The notes under the pieces: model-generated | Databases searched by the model: none | Told to the model about the DNA's origin: nothing | What the model saw: only the letters and a program-made list of their open reading frames with translations | Shown: positions 36,303 to 48,300 of the stretch, piece after piece | Position numbering within the stretch: position 1 is the first letter of the stretch | How the letters are laid out: every line of letters starts with the position of its first letter | Source: Lepidurus packardi | Taxonomy: Eukaryota; Arthropoda; Branchiopoda; Notostraca; Triopsidae | Assembly (NCBI GenBank): GCA_023053545.1 | Contig: JAKZAN010000004.1 | Span: forward strand, 4,588,001-4,652,000 | Length of the DNA: 64,000 nucleotides | Direction of reading: 5' to 3' | Program-made: the position numbers and the translations under genes

Positions 36303-39300
36303 CTTTAAATCTTCTATTTTAATTTTAATCCTAAATCAATTCAATCTTTAAAAGCTGAATGCGCGGTAACGGACTGGGGCCAATTCAGCCCATGTTCGGT
36401 GACATGCGGGAAAGGCTTGCGCATGCGTCAACGCTTCTACGTCAATCAAATGAAGGCTGAAATGATGGGCTGCGATCGACAGTTAGTGGAAAAAGAAATG
36501 TGTGCTGCTGACCTCGACACTTGCGAGTAAGACCTTAAACAAAATTGCAAAAGTTTTGGGTATCTGAAGTAATACATTTCTTCCAACTAAATCAAAGGGA
36601 CGACGAAGAGAACGACGCTCTTATGGCCAAAGATGAGTTCTGTCAAGTGACGGAATGGTCGCAATGGTCGTCTTGCTCGGTGACATGTGGGAAGGGCTTC
36701 CGCTCTCGAACTCGCCGCTTCTTGCACCGTATGGGTCGCAAAAAATGTCATTTAGAGCTTATGGAGAAAGAAATGTGTGTTGGCATGAAGCCTGAATGTG
36801 ACGAACCCGAAGAAGCGGTATTTTTTCTTATTTATTTAGTTTCCTTTGGTTTTATCTGAAGAAAGTTTTGGGAAAGTTAAGAAGCTTATAAATAAACTAC
36901 TTGCGTTTTTTGTTTCTTTAGATCGATCCACGTTGCGCCGTGACGTCATGGAGTGATTGGTCGCCTTGCAGTGTTACTTGCGGCAAAGGGTTCAAAGTTC
37001 GAACCCGGTTACCACTGGTTCCTAATGAAAATGGCGGCATCGGATCGTTGCCTTCTTCATGCCAAGTGGAAACGATGCAAAAAGCAACTTGTATGGCCGA
37101 TATTCCCGATTGCTCCGTCCAAGACATGGCAGAAGCTAAAGGTGACTAACCTTTACCTTCACTAGCACTTCCTAAGAAATAATAGCCACAAAAAGGATCT
37201 TTGACTGAGGTTCTTGACTTGCTATTTCTTAGAATCGTAATAAATAAAAAAAGTCTAATTTCTAGCGGCATTCCTACTCTACCTTACGCGAAACTGTATT
37301 TGAGATATTAAAGATAGTATTTTTTTTTTTTTTTTTACAAGTTCGGGTTACGTGATTTGGCTAGCGAGAGTGACAGTATTCATGGTTTACCCAGTGCTCG
37401 TTACTAGTTTACTTACTCGTTACTAGTTTACCTTAAAAATAAACAGAATAACAATGACAACAAGCGTTCGTAAACCACGTCCTGTCACTTCAACTACGCC
37501 GTGACTGAAGCCTTTGCAAATCAATAGCTCTTGCACGATTCTTTCAAAGGAATTAGACCATTACTCCATTCTTATTAGAATGCCCTAAACTATGTAAATA
37601 ATATTCTCAAGATGTGATCTTGGTGAGTTTTTTCCTTTTTCTTAACGCCCAAAGCGGCTTAACTTTTAATTTTCGAACTCTTAATTCGTAATCTAGATTA
37701 CGAAATCACCTCCAAATTTGAACACATTCATCATGACGTGTTAAGTGTTTTTTTCCATAATTTTTCTCGCGTTTTTTCCTATAGAGATTTGTATGCAAGA
37801 ACCAGAAGTAGGTCCGTGTCGCGGTTATTTCCCTCGTTGGCACTTTGACCTGAACAAAGGCATGTGTGTTCAATTTACGTATGGCGGCTGTCGCGGGAAC
37901 CGCAACAATTTCCAAGAGATGGAAGACTGTAAGGTCACATGCGGATTCCTAATGAGTGAGTCTTTTGGCTTTCAGTTTTTCCTTTTCAAAAGTTACCTAT
38001 TATTTGTTTGGGCTTTTAAAACTAAACCTTAACAATGCTTTTTAGCTTGGCTCCTTCCACACTTTCCCATAAAACAATTTACTAACAAAACTTAAAATCT
38101 TTGTCTTTTTTGTAACTCAACACAAATACCCTTATACCCTACCTACAACCTAATATCCAACAAATCCAAAAAGCGCACCGCAAGCTGGTGCCGGTGGTAT
38201 CGGCCATTTTGCGCTACACTTTGCCCGAGCCTCGCGACGGTCCGCGTTATGATTCCTGTCCTGGACCTCCTGAGCCACCACTACCTACTTCTTCTACTAC
38301 CTCTAAGGCTAAAATAAGCAGTACGGGTTTCTTCTTTTTAGCTTTCTTTTTTCCTTATTCTTTATGTTACTTTCATTTCCAGTTAGTTCTAAAAAAAAAA
38401 AAAAAACTTCCGGAGCTAATAAGTTAATGGGTAGGCTTTGCTCGCAATCCTAATTTGGCAGCTCTCTTGGGAGTCTGTTTCTAATTTTAGCACTGGCATG
38501 GCTAATATAACTACTTAGACGCTTGTATGTTTGTTTCTTTGCCGTTCCTCTCTGTTTGGCACCTTAGACGCTTAACATTTGGTAACGCTGGGAGAGAAAA
38601 TTGGGAGCAGCATCTCTGAGATTAATGTTTTAAGACATTAAAAGGAGAGCGCGCTAACAGCAAGAAGAATTTAAGAGAGAACTCACTTTCTCGTGTGGGA
38701 AGTAACAGATTAAACACTGTAAAACCACCGGCAAGTAATTGAAATGAAAAATTAAAGTAACACTATTTAAGTACTATTTTTATATTAAATGCAAAGAGTA
38801 TTTTAGACAAAATAGTTTTTTAGGTTAATATTTCTTTAGAAATTCTATTTATGTTATGAAAATTTATAAAAATATACGAACATATATTTCTACTTTATTA
38901 GTAAAATAAGCAAACAGTTTGCTCACTAGTACTTGAATATGAATTTTGTATAATATTTATAATTAAATTCTAACAATAATTTGTTATTTTATAAATAATA
39001 CTTGATTACTATTCAAATTACTAGATATCTAAAGGGACTGGTTAGCACGTTGCAGGTCTAATATTCGTTTAATATTGGCGCCACGAGTTCAAAAGTAAAA
39101 AACAAAGTTCGAGAGTTTGCATTTCTTGCTCCAGTAGCTGGAGTGTGACATTGACACAAGCTGTTTTGAAACGTTTTAAGTAGTTAACTTCGTAACTAGA
39201 TGGAGAGTCAACAAGGGGAGACGGGTGAGGGGGGATAAATAGAAAATGTGACGCCTATACCAAAGGGAAAATCTAAAGAAAATAGTATTAAGAAAGAACT

Positions 39301-40489
39301 CCACAGACTTGTACAATCGATATGGCTTTAAAAGCGTTATACAACTGTGTTTCTATATTGGCCAAGCTATCGAATGTATTCGCCTTGTTTGCACGGCACA
39401 GCCAGCTTGCGTCGTTTCCCTCACATTTTTCTTCTTTCAAAGGTGACAAAGAGAGTTGAAAAAAGAATGACAGGCCAGGACTGTGGCAAAGGAACTTACG
39501 CTACAGAAACCATTCATCGTAATCTTCTAGCTAAGTCTGTTTGTAGTCCACACATATCCTCAGTAGAAGATAAGAAAAGAAAAAGTTATTGAGAAGACGC
39601 GAAACTGCTGACTAAATGACTAACTGTAAAACTAAAACCACTCGCAACAGCAGAAAGACACAAAAAACTGCCACATTAAGCTAATCATTCTAAAATCCAT
39701 GCTTATGCACCATAAAAGTTTAAACATGTATAAAGTCAGAACTTACCGCAGGCAAGAGTGAAGACTGTTTTGGCGCGCTAAATGCTATGCATGGCGTCAC
39801 TTATTACCACGTGGCCTTTTGCATGGAATGAGATGTGGCCCCTCCCTCCGCGTCCCTTTTACGCTTTTCTAAATGTCGTAACTGTAACTCTGAAAGGAGA
39901 TAGCATCGTGTCAGTCGTTTTTCAAGATAAAAAGATCAAAGTAATTTATGGAAATTGAACCTATGTCCTCCCTTTCTCGCTCTATTCTTCTTCTAGATGG
40001 GGACGCAGTTCAGTTGCCTAATGTGCAAAGAGACGTCGAAGTGGATCGCAATAACAACGAACGAGGCCAGGGACGACATCGTGCTCAATCTGGGAATGGA
40101 CCCGCCGTAGATTGCATGTTTTCCGAATGGAGCGACTGGGGAGCGTGTAGCGTCACTTGCGGCAAAGGCTGGAAGGAGAAATCACGCATGATTAAAGTAC
40201 GATCTCCTTTTCATGTTCTTCAAATTAAAAACTCAATATCCTCTTAAGACATATCAATTTCTCGTGTATGCTTTGAAGAAATGAAGGAAAACTTTCTTAA
40301 ATTTTTTTTCTTTAAGTTCAAAAATAAACTGAAAGAATTTTTTCTTCATATGGAATTTTGTTGCAGGTACCTAATCAAAATGGCGGTCGACCTTGTCGCG
40401 GGAAACTGACCAAGAAGAAGCGCTGTTCCAAAACTCCTTGTCACCGTGGAAGAAACAACGAACGAGAGAACCATAACGAAGAAGAATAA
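32638..40489 (+). CDS. SPON1: F-spondin (SPON1-like): reeler, spondin_N, TSP1 repeats and a Kunitz domain
   Basis: Secreted extracellular-matrix adhesion protein. Fourteen exons: 32638-32857, 33353-33605, 34588-34732, 34795-35001, 35084-35207, 35824-35954, 36036-36261, 36355-36526, 36598-36817, 36922-37141, 37785-37955, 38174-38320, 39997-40196, 40367-40489; 852 residues. Order: signal peptide (about 1-24), reeler domain (about 30-165), spondin_N (about 180-400, with CCACDEAKYE, SRHTHPKDFP, PSPDWVVGV and PWDAGTDSG), three TSP1 repeats with CSVTCGKG and WxxW sites (exons 8-10), a Kunitz domain (exon 11, six Cys, GPCRG with Arg at P1, CVQFTYGGCRGNRNNF), a Pro/Thr-rich linker (exon 12), and a fourth TSP1 repeat ending in a basic/acidic tail. 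Human SPON1 has six TSP1 repeats and no Kunitz domain; insect relatives carry Kunitz domains. Intron 3 needs a GC donor. Exons 11 and 12 are both phase 1-1 and could be skipped. Exon 12 is the least certain. Confidence 0.93.
36269..36300 (+). repeat. C22-A10 tract beside a 5' splice site
   Basis: Twenty-two C followed by ten A, starting 7 bases into the 93-bp intron after F-spondin exon 7. Confidence 0.9.
39035..39095 (+). repeat. Possible tRNA-derived SINE head
   Basis: GGTTAGCACGTTGCAGG (A-box-like) and CGAGTTCAAA (B-box-like) about 40 bp apart, inside the last long intron of F-spondin. Resembles the element at 13620 in design only. Confidence 0.3.
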
Positions 40490-42373
40490 GCAGCCAACCG
40501 AAAAAAAAAAGAAAATTCCAAAAACGTTTGTTGTCGAAAGGGGGCAAACAACAACAAAACAAAGCAAACTCAAGTCTAGAGAGGCACCAGGGCATTTTTG
40601 TTTCATGTAATCTCTGTTTGTTTTTTACCCCACTTCATTTAACCTTTATGTTCTTGAAAACTCGTAATATATATATGCCAACGCTTTTTTATGTTCTTTC
40701 TTTTCCTTTCCTTCTCTTCTATTAGTCCATGTTATACTTGCCAGTCCACTGGCTCCCTTTCTTTTCTATTTGATCGCAATGGACTGCAGCTGACGTTTAT
40801 GTCAACTATTCTAAGAGAAATTACAATAAATTGACGCTTTTTTGTGGAAGGGATTTGGAAAGTGTTTACCTTGTCAATGTCAAATTTCTTCAAATCCATC
40901 ACAGGAATTCCAGAGGAACGTTCAACTTGTTCTCCTTTTCTCCTTCAACTCGAAGTAGTTCTTTTAAATTTATTTCCCCAAGACGCATATGAAAAAATTC
41001 CGTTACACCGAGTAAGAATTCACGTTCTTGGGAGTTCTTCTCATTCCTTACGCAAATCTTTCGCTCGCCTCTTTCCATTCTCCCTTGTAGCGCTAAGTTT
41101 TTTTATTTTCAGGAAATAGCTTCCTTTCCATTTTTTATTTCCCGTTGGGTATAAATTCAGGGTTTTAAACTAAGACGTTTTATCTTATGTTTTCTTCTTC
41201 TTCGTTTCTTTTAACTTTTTGCAAGATGAAGACTGCATGTTCGGAAATCCTTTGATCCCTTATTTTCTTATATAAAACGCCAAAGTTTTAGAGGATCTTG
41301 TTTACTTTTTTAGGTGTATAATTAAGCTCTTGAAGAACGAATTAGTTCATGAGCTTCTACAAAGCCAAAGTTTTGACTCCAATCAAGTTACGAAATAATG
41401 CAATTTTCTGGGCTTTTAGATGCCCCGAACACACACAAATTCCGGGCGCGGTGAAGAGGTCATGCAGCACATAACACGCCAGGCAGTATAACGAAGAACT
41501 GTGGCTCCAAGGAGATATTTCTGGACCCAAACGTTAGACACAATTCTGTCTTATTTCTTCTCTTACGGCTTTTTTTTCTTGCCATTTCTTTTCTTAAACT
41601 ATTCAGGGAACTCAAGACGTCTTTTACGAGCCTGCCCAATTTGCTCTTCTTGGTTTGCATGACGGGGTTTCATTTCTCTTTGTCGACCTCTGTCTGGCTG
41701 AATTTTCGTCCCTTTCATCTTATTCCTTCGATTCGTATTGCAGAAATCGTGCACTAGAAGCTTTTCGCGGCTTTTTTTCGTCTCCCTTAGCAGCAGATCG
41801 AGTCTTCTTCTCCAAAAAGTTTGCCGAGAACGTTCCATAATAAGCCACGGCAAGGCTTTGGGTACGATAATTTCTTTTGAAATATCTTCAGAGAATCGAA
41901 TTCCGCTCATTGCAATTCCATTTTTAGTCTTCCAGTCCGCAGAGTTGTTTCAAAGCCCAAGCTCTTTCAAGCTGTCCCCTCCCAAAAAAATGTTCTACTT
42001 GACAGTACACATTTTTTCTTCTTCAAATCCAGCAAAAACATCTCAACCAAACACTTCAGATATATCCACCAACACAAAAACTTGTTGCAGAACTCACAGA
42101 ATCCCTCAGAGAAACGACAGAAAGGTGAGAAGAAAAAGCATTTTAATGCCCATTCGAAAAGGAAAAAAATTGAAAAGGCCAACTTTTTTTCATCCCTTAA
42201 CAGGGAAAAAGTGTACCCCCGAATGGGCCATTACGTTTTCTGGGACAAGTCCGGCAGTTTCTTTGTTTTTCTTTCGAAGTTGCTATTATTTTTTTAACCT
42301 CTGTTGTGTACTGGCTTTCTTCCTTTTCAACAAGCAAAACTGGATTCGGAATCTATTTAAAAAAAATTCTTCT
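40490..42373. other. Convergent 3' region of F-spondin and the CCK-like receptor
   Basis: About 1.9 kb of T-rich sequence that should hold both 3' untranslated regions. A 666-bp open frame on the plus strand (41738-42403) lacks an ATG start and runs antisense into the receptor's last exon; I take it as chance. Confidence 0.5.
40825..40830 (+). terminator. Poly(A) signal AATAAA for F-spondin
   Basis: Canonical AATAAA 336 bp after the F-spondin stop codon. Confidence 0.55.
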
Positions 42374-45300
42374 TTACAAGGCGCGGCTTCGAAAGAAATC
42401 TGAATGGCCTGATTCTTTGCGAAGACACCCAAAGGCGGCCAGAAAGGCGCGTCGGAAGGAAGAACTCATGAAACAATACGTAATGGGATTGCAGCAGCAG
42501 GAGGCATGGGCTAACAGCTGTACCAGGGAGATCCCAATGGAACCGAGTCCTTCGTATAAGGTGCGCGGTTCAAATAAAGACCACGTGTTGATCACATACA
42601 AGGGCGTCCAGCAAACGAAAAATTCAAGGACAACAACGAAGAGCATTTTTACGACTCGTCTTTTCGTACGCAGACATTGTTCGGCGTTCATTCGCCGCAA
42701 GCTGAGGGTCTGCTGAGGATGAGAAGAAGTACTGGAGGTGACAGATTGGGCGGATTTCAGGATGGGTCGATGTCGCCGCCAGCTTTTGAGAGATAAGGAA
42801 GATCTTAGCTGGGAATTTGGCGGCTGTTGTTGCTGCTGGCGCTGATTCTGGGGGGTGGTAGGCTGAACGGATAGAGCGGTGGTCCCGGCAGCTGCTGCAG
42901 AGTTGGCGGAGATTGGCGAAGGTGACGGAGAAGTCTTGGGTGGTAAACAAGGCATCACGTCGGCGGAACTTGATGGGCGAGCGTCACCTTCCGAATGGAT
43001 ATCTGAAAGTAAAGATTTTTTCGGGCGTTAATTTTAGAAGCGAGGAAGTTTGTTTTATGTTATGAACTTTTGGCAGGCTAACAACCCTTAAGGAAAGGAT
43101 TTGTAAGCCGTAATATGGGCATTAAGAATGATTTCTGATGTTGAAGCATAGGAATTTCACCCTTATGGCCTTCTGATATCACAAAGGTCAATTTTTCGTG
43201 TCAATTTAACATAGGAAAACCACCCTTATTGCAGTTTAATGTTACTAAGGTCTATTTTACGACTTAGGAAGCATAGGAAAAATGGCTGTTCTCATCTCGT
43301 GATGTCACGAAAGACTATTTTGTCAAGGTACAGCATAAGGAATTAGTCCATACGAACTCTAGTTTCCCGTTAGGATCTTTTTAAAAGGCTAAGCATGGAA
43401 AATTCGCCCTTGGACCATCTCGAATTGGCCTTTACAGGTCCATACTTTTAAACTTCAACCCTAATAATACTTTCTAATGCAGTTCAAAAAGATATTTGAG
43501 GCGTACAGTTCGAATATTTTAAGTGAGGCTTTAAACTTTAGGAATTGCTTCTTTTAGCATCCTATTTCATTATAAGTTCTAAGAATCTTCAACTTAATGT
43601 ATAAGTTTTAAAGAATCTATTTTCAATAGGACGTACAGTACGCAACAAAAGTAAACGAAACAAAATATAACCCTGACGTTCCCTTTGAAAGCTACTTTAG
43701 AATGCAAGACCAAATAAACCGTTTTTTAACCGGGCAATTTATCCCAGATTGCACTCTTTTCAATCGTTTGCTATTCAAAAACGGACATGATTGAGTTTCT
43801 GATTTCAGATTTCTTCTGCTTTTCAATGGCTATTCAAAATCAACGCAAGCACAAGATGCTATTTGATTCTTCTTTTACCCGCGTAAATATCCCTTCGAAA
43901 ATTTACCTCCCAGAACTTGCAATATAAAAATAGAAATACAATAATTAAATAAAACCTTGTCCTGTATTAAGAACAGCAATTACTTACCTCGATTGTCTCT
44001 CCATAAATGGGTAGCAATAAGGCCATAAGTAACCACCATAATAACCAAAGGCAGCACCAGCAATAACACGTCCAATACCACAGTAAAAATTCTAGCCATT
44101 AAAGCATCTGGCCAAACTTCCCTGCATTTATGGCGTCCTGTCGAGTGGGAGAAGAACAAAATTATAATTTATCTCCATTTCATTTTTATTTTTTCTTCTT
44201 ATTGTGTTCCTACAGATAACAAAACAAAACAAATACAACTGTCTCACTTTGACTTTAGTCAATTTCAACGGTCAATATGTCCCAGAAGAAATGAGATCAA
44301 GTTTCCATTCACCCCCAAATTGCTTTTTTTAACTTCTAAAGAAAGGCAGATGAACTTTCTCCATGTCATCTTCTATCCCTGTCTGTAATTATTATTCTCC
44401 CCCTCCTCTTTCCTTTCCCCCAAAGGCAATCAACATGTACAGTCGCTTCTACGAGAACATGAAATTCAGATAAACATAGAGAAAGCCAGAAGGCGCAACC
44501 CTATGCTTATATCCCTTCAGTTTGAGTTTCAAAACACTCAGCCTCCCAACTGAATCTCTTTCATCCCATCCTAAATTACTTCTACGGCCAAACCAAGAAG
44601 CTTTCATGCTTGTATCTTGCCTGAAACCTAAAAGATAATGTTAAGTCTCGTTTTATTCCCTTAACAAACGAAAATAAGATTAAGACGTCTTTCCCTAAGC
44701 TTAAATAACTGAAAAACTCATTGAAAATTTCCCCAGAGAAACAGATTCCGTATTCAGCCTACTTCAAAAGGACAGCAGCCACCAATAAAACAACGCTGAA
44801 TTAAAAACAGATTTAAAAAAAATCTAGTTCCTAATAGTATTTACCTTCCATCATATGTGAAGTATTAATTACGCTATTAAAGATAAAAAAAAAATAGGAT
44901 TCACGTGGCTTTCTGATATCACATATTTTTCCCATGGTACCATAAGAGCTTTGTTTACTGTTTCTAAGCAGGGAAATAAACAAACAGCAACCATGGTAAT
45001 CAGCGATGTAAACCGTGACCTGACTCGACTATGTGACGTCACAACACCAAGTTTTGCATGCCAATAACTCGTGAACGGCTAATCGCAGACCTTAAAACAA
45101 AAGTTAACTTGTTTCAAATAATGTAAACCGTAAGCATCCATACAAATTTCAGCATGATGATTTTGATGGCTATTTGCCCTGTCACATGACTGTATCTGCC
45201 AAAGGAAAAGACCAAACCCTCAAGAATCCATAAATACCTTGAGTCGCTAGTCATCTGAAGAAGAAATGATAAAAAACATTTGAGTGGGACATCAGCCAAA

Positions 45301-48300
45301 AATAACCAACAAAAAGAGGAAACCTGAGCTCTTATTATTTCCCAATAATTTCATAAGACCCCTAACTCAAGTCTCAAATTGAGAGCTCAGCGGGAAAGAC
45401 CTGACATGTGTTTGTTGATTCTGAGTTGACTCTAGGAAACCCAAAAGCGAGCCCTAGAGTGTCATTCTATACCCCGCCCCCCTCATCCTGCAGGTTTTAT
45501 TTCCGTCCCTTTTGGATATAGTAAACAAAAACGCCAGTAATTACGTCAAGGGGCGGAGCCTAAAACCGCCATTTGCTGGTATATAAACGTTCTTAATGAA
45601 TGAACGGGTAAAAGTATTTCTGTTTTTTTGTTTTGTTTTCATTTTCTTGTGTTTTCCTACCTGTTTGTCCCAAGGGTTGTAGTTGCGAGAGAATAGCAAT
45701 CGGACTCATAGCAATTAATGATGCTGCCCACACGACAACAATGATCCTCCGTGCGTGGCGCAGTGTTTGCCAACTCCGTGACGTCAGGGGATGGCATATG
45801 GCGAAGAATCGTTCCACAGACATGGCTACCAAAGTCCATCCCGACACACTAACTGATACAGCTACAAGAATGGGAAAAAATTGCAAAAAAATCTAATTGA
45901 AAAATTCCACAAATAAAATACAGGAAACAGAACGTCAGCTCACAAATATTGCAGAAAATAACAAGCAGCATCGAACTCTTATTTCTAATAAAATATGACG
46001 AAAAAAGATAGAGAAAATGAACAAAAAAATCAAAGGAAAAATCCACCCATATTGCGAAAGCTTTTAGGCTTATTGTTTCTAAACTTCTGGTTTCGCCATG
46101 TTTGAACTTCGTTCGGTAGCAAAATATTTTCGTTTTTTCTAAAAGCCCCTTTTCCCAGTTTCTTTGTGCCCAGAGAAGAAAAAATCAGCTAAGGTTTACT
46201 TTATGGGAAACAAGTTTCAAGTAATAATAGTAATAGCATTCTGTAACATGTCTTTTGAATTGCATGAATTGAGGGTTGTCTTCAAGTAAAAACAAATGGT
46301 TTTGTATTCTACTAAACTTAAGAAAAAACAGGTTACAGGTAACAAAAAAGAAGAGCAGCTGTTGCCATTATTTCTAGTATTTCTGCCGTTCTAGAAGAGG
46401 GCGCGATTTCGGAGCCGTTCTAGGAACTCGGAAAGTTTCTTTCAAGGGTCAAAGTCGCTGTAGCATGTAGACAAGCTTTATCCGGAGCAGCTGGGTTCAT
46501 AATTTGGTCCCTTCAACCAGAAGATTATAGAAGAATTTCTGCCTAAGGAGCTTGTCACTGCTCCAAATCCTTCTTTTGTCTTACAAAATCACACCTAAAT
46601 TTCCCACCTAAAGTTAATTAACTAGTTCGTTTTTTTTCGCCTCTTAAACAAAACCTTGGAAATCCGAAACTAGCTCCGCTTTCTGGTTGAGGTACAAATC
46701 TATTCCCAAAATACCCTAGAAATTAAAGACAAAAGAAATTTCAGGCCTTAATTGGAATGCTAATGAACCAATGGACGCCGAGTTTTTCTTCGCCAAGGGA
46801 GCTTACTTAATGGAAAGAGGAAAAAAGAAAGAAAAGACAAGAAAATGGACAAAGAGAAGAATCAGAGATGGGGTTGTTTCATCAAATGAATCCTCAGCAG
46901 TGGAAACCTGAAAATTGGCTTTCTTTTAGACTGGAGACGGCCACGCTTGGCCGGAGTGTCGAAGTAGGAGCTACTTGATGGGGCAAGAAGTCGTTTGGCT
47001 TTACACGTCACGTCCCACGTCAGCGAGGCCCTCGACGAGCTAAAGTTTCTTTTTCTTATACATCTTTCTGTTTTCTGATTGCGATTTGTAGCGGATTTCA
47101 AATGAACTTATTTGCAACACGATCACCAAACTCAATGTCGGCAAAAATTTCAAACACTAGCTCTCCTTAAAGACATCCTTCGTTTGCTCGAAATTCTCGT
47201 CTGCTGCTTGAACGTAACAAGATACTAAATCTAGTCACGTGCCAACGGGCAGAGAATTCCCCATCGCATGGCATTAAAATGCGGAAGAATGTCCCAACAA
47301 AGCGGTCCCAGATGCTTTCAGTTTAGCCAATTTGCACAACGCGATTTTATTTTTTCCAAGTTTGTTTTAAAACGCGAAAATTGGTGAAAACTAATTCGGA
47401 TACAGCCGATTATGCCAGATTGTGGTTCTTCAGACCTAAACGAGTAAAAATACCCCATTTGACTAATTTCAGGTTAAAAACCGCCTCAAGCACGGTTGCC
47501 AAGAGCCTGGAGCCACGGGCGGGGCTTCGGGTGATGTCACGTCACCTTTAGTTGCTAGTAACTCGGAAACAGTTCATCTCAGAAGAAAATTTCAGACGGT
47601 TCAGATGACAGTAACGCAACAGCTCATTAATCCAAGTCACTAAGCAAGATCTCGTCTGGGGTTACATGGCATAGCTATTTTGTTCACTTGAGCGCTTCAA
47701 ATAGGCCACCTAATTTTTTTTAGTTATTAACCACCCCAGGCGAAACCAAACAAAAAAGAGACGAGCAATTAAGATGGCTAGCCTTCTGACAAGGGGCAAA
47801 AAATAAAGGGAGACAAGCAGGGATAGGTCTGAATTGCGTTTAGTCAAGTGTAGAAGGTTACCGCTACCAATCAACCCAAGTCAAGCTCGGCCTTCCACAT
47901 CGACGCCAGCTGAGAACTTGACTGGTACAGATAACCCTGAAAAAACAAAAAAGACAAAAAAAATCTTGCAAGTGACAGGGCCTGAGGCGTCATTTCCAAT
48001 CACGTGCCGATACACTCTTAAGACAGGCAAAGTAATGTGCCTGAGGGAATTTGGGATTGATCTAGGGAGCTGGTGCAGGATGGATGATGCGGGATTCTGC
48101 CTATTAATTGGACCCGTCCAAGATCTTTCTGGGTGAGGAGGCGTTTTGCTTGTACCGCTCTAGGGAGCTCAACCTTCTTCTCTTCCTATTATTAGAGTCC
48201 AACTTAAGGCCAAAATCACGCCGTCGCGTCACACGGGGTTGTAGCAGTTATTCAGCCGGTTGACGCTAAGCAAACTGGCAGAAGTACAAGTTCCAATTGT

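Noticed and set aside
38175..38260. A frame reading GAGGIGHFALHFARA, like a nucleotide-binding oxidoreductase
   Set aside because: Short, stops soon after, and the other frame joins F-spondin exons in phase; the match is taken as coincidence.
41738..42403. Plus-strand open frame of 221 codons
   Set aside because: It starts with a non-ATG codon, lies in convergent 3' sequence, runs antisense into the receptor's last exon and resembles no family; it is a chance frame in T-rich DNA.
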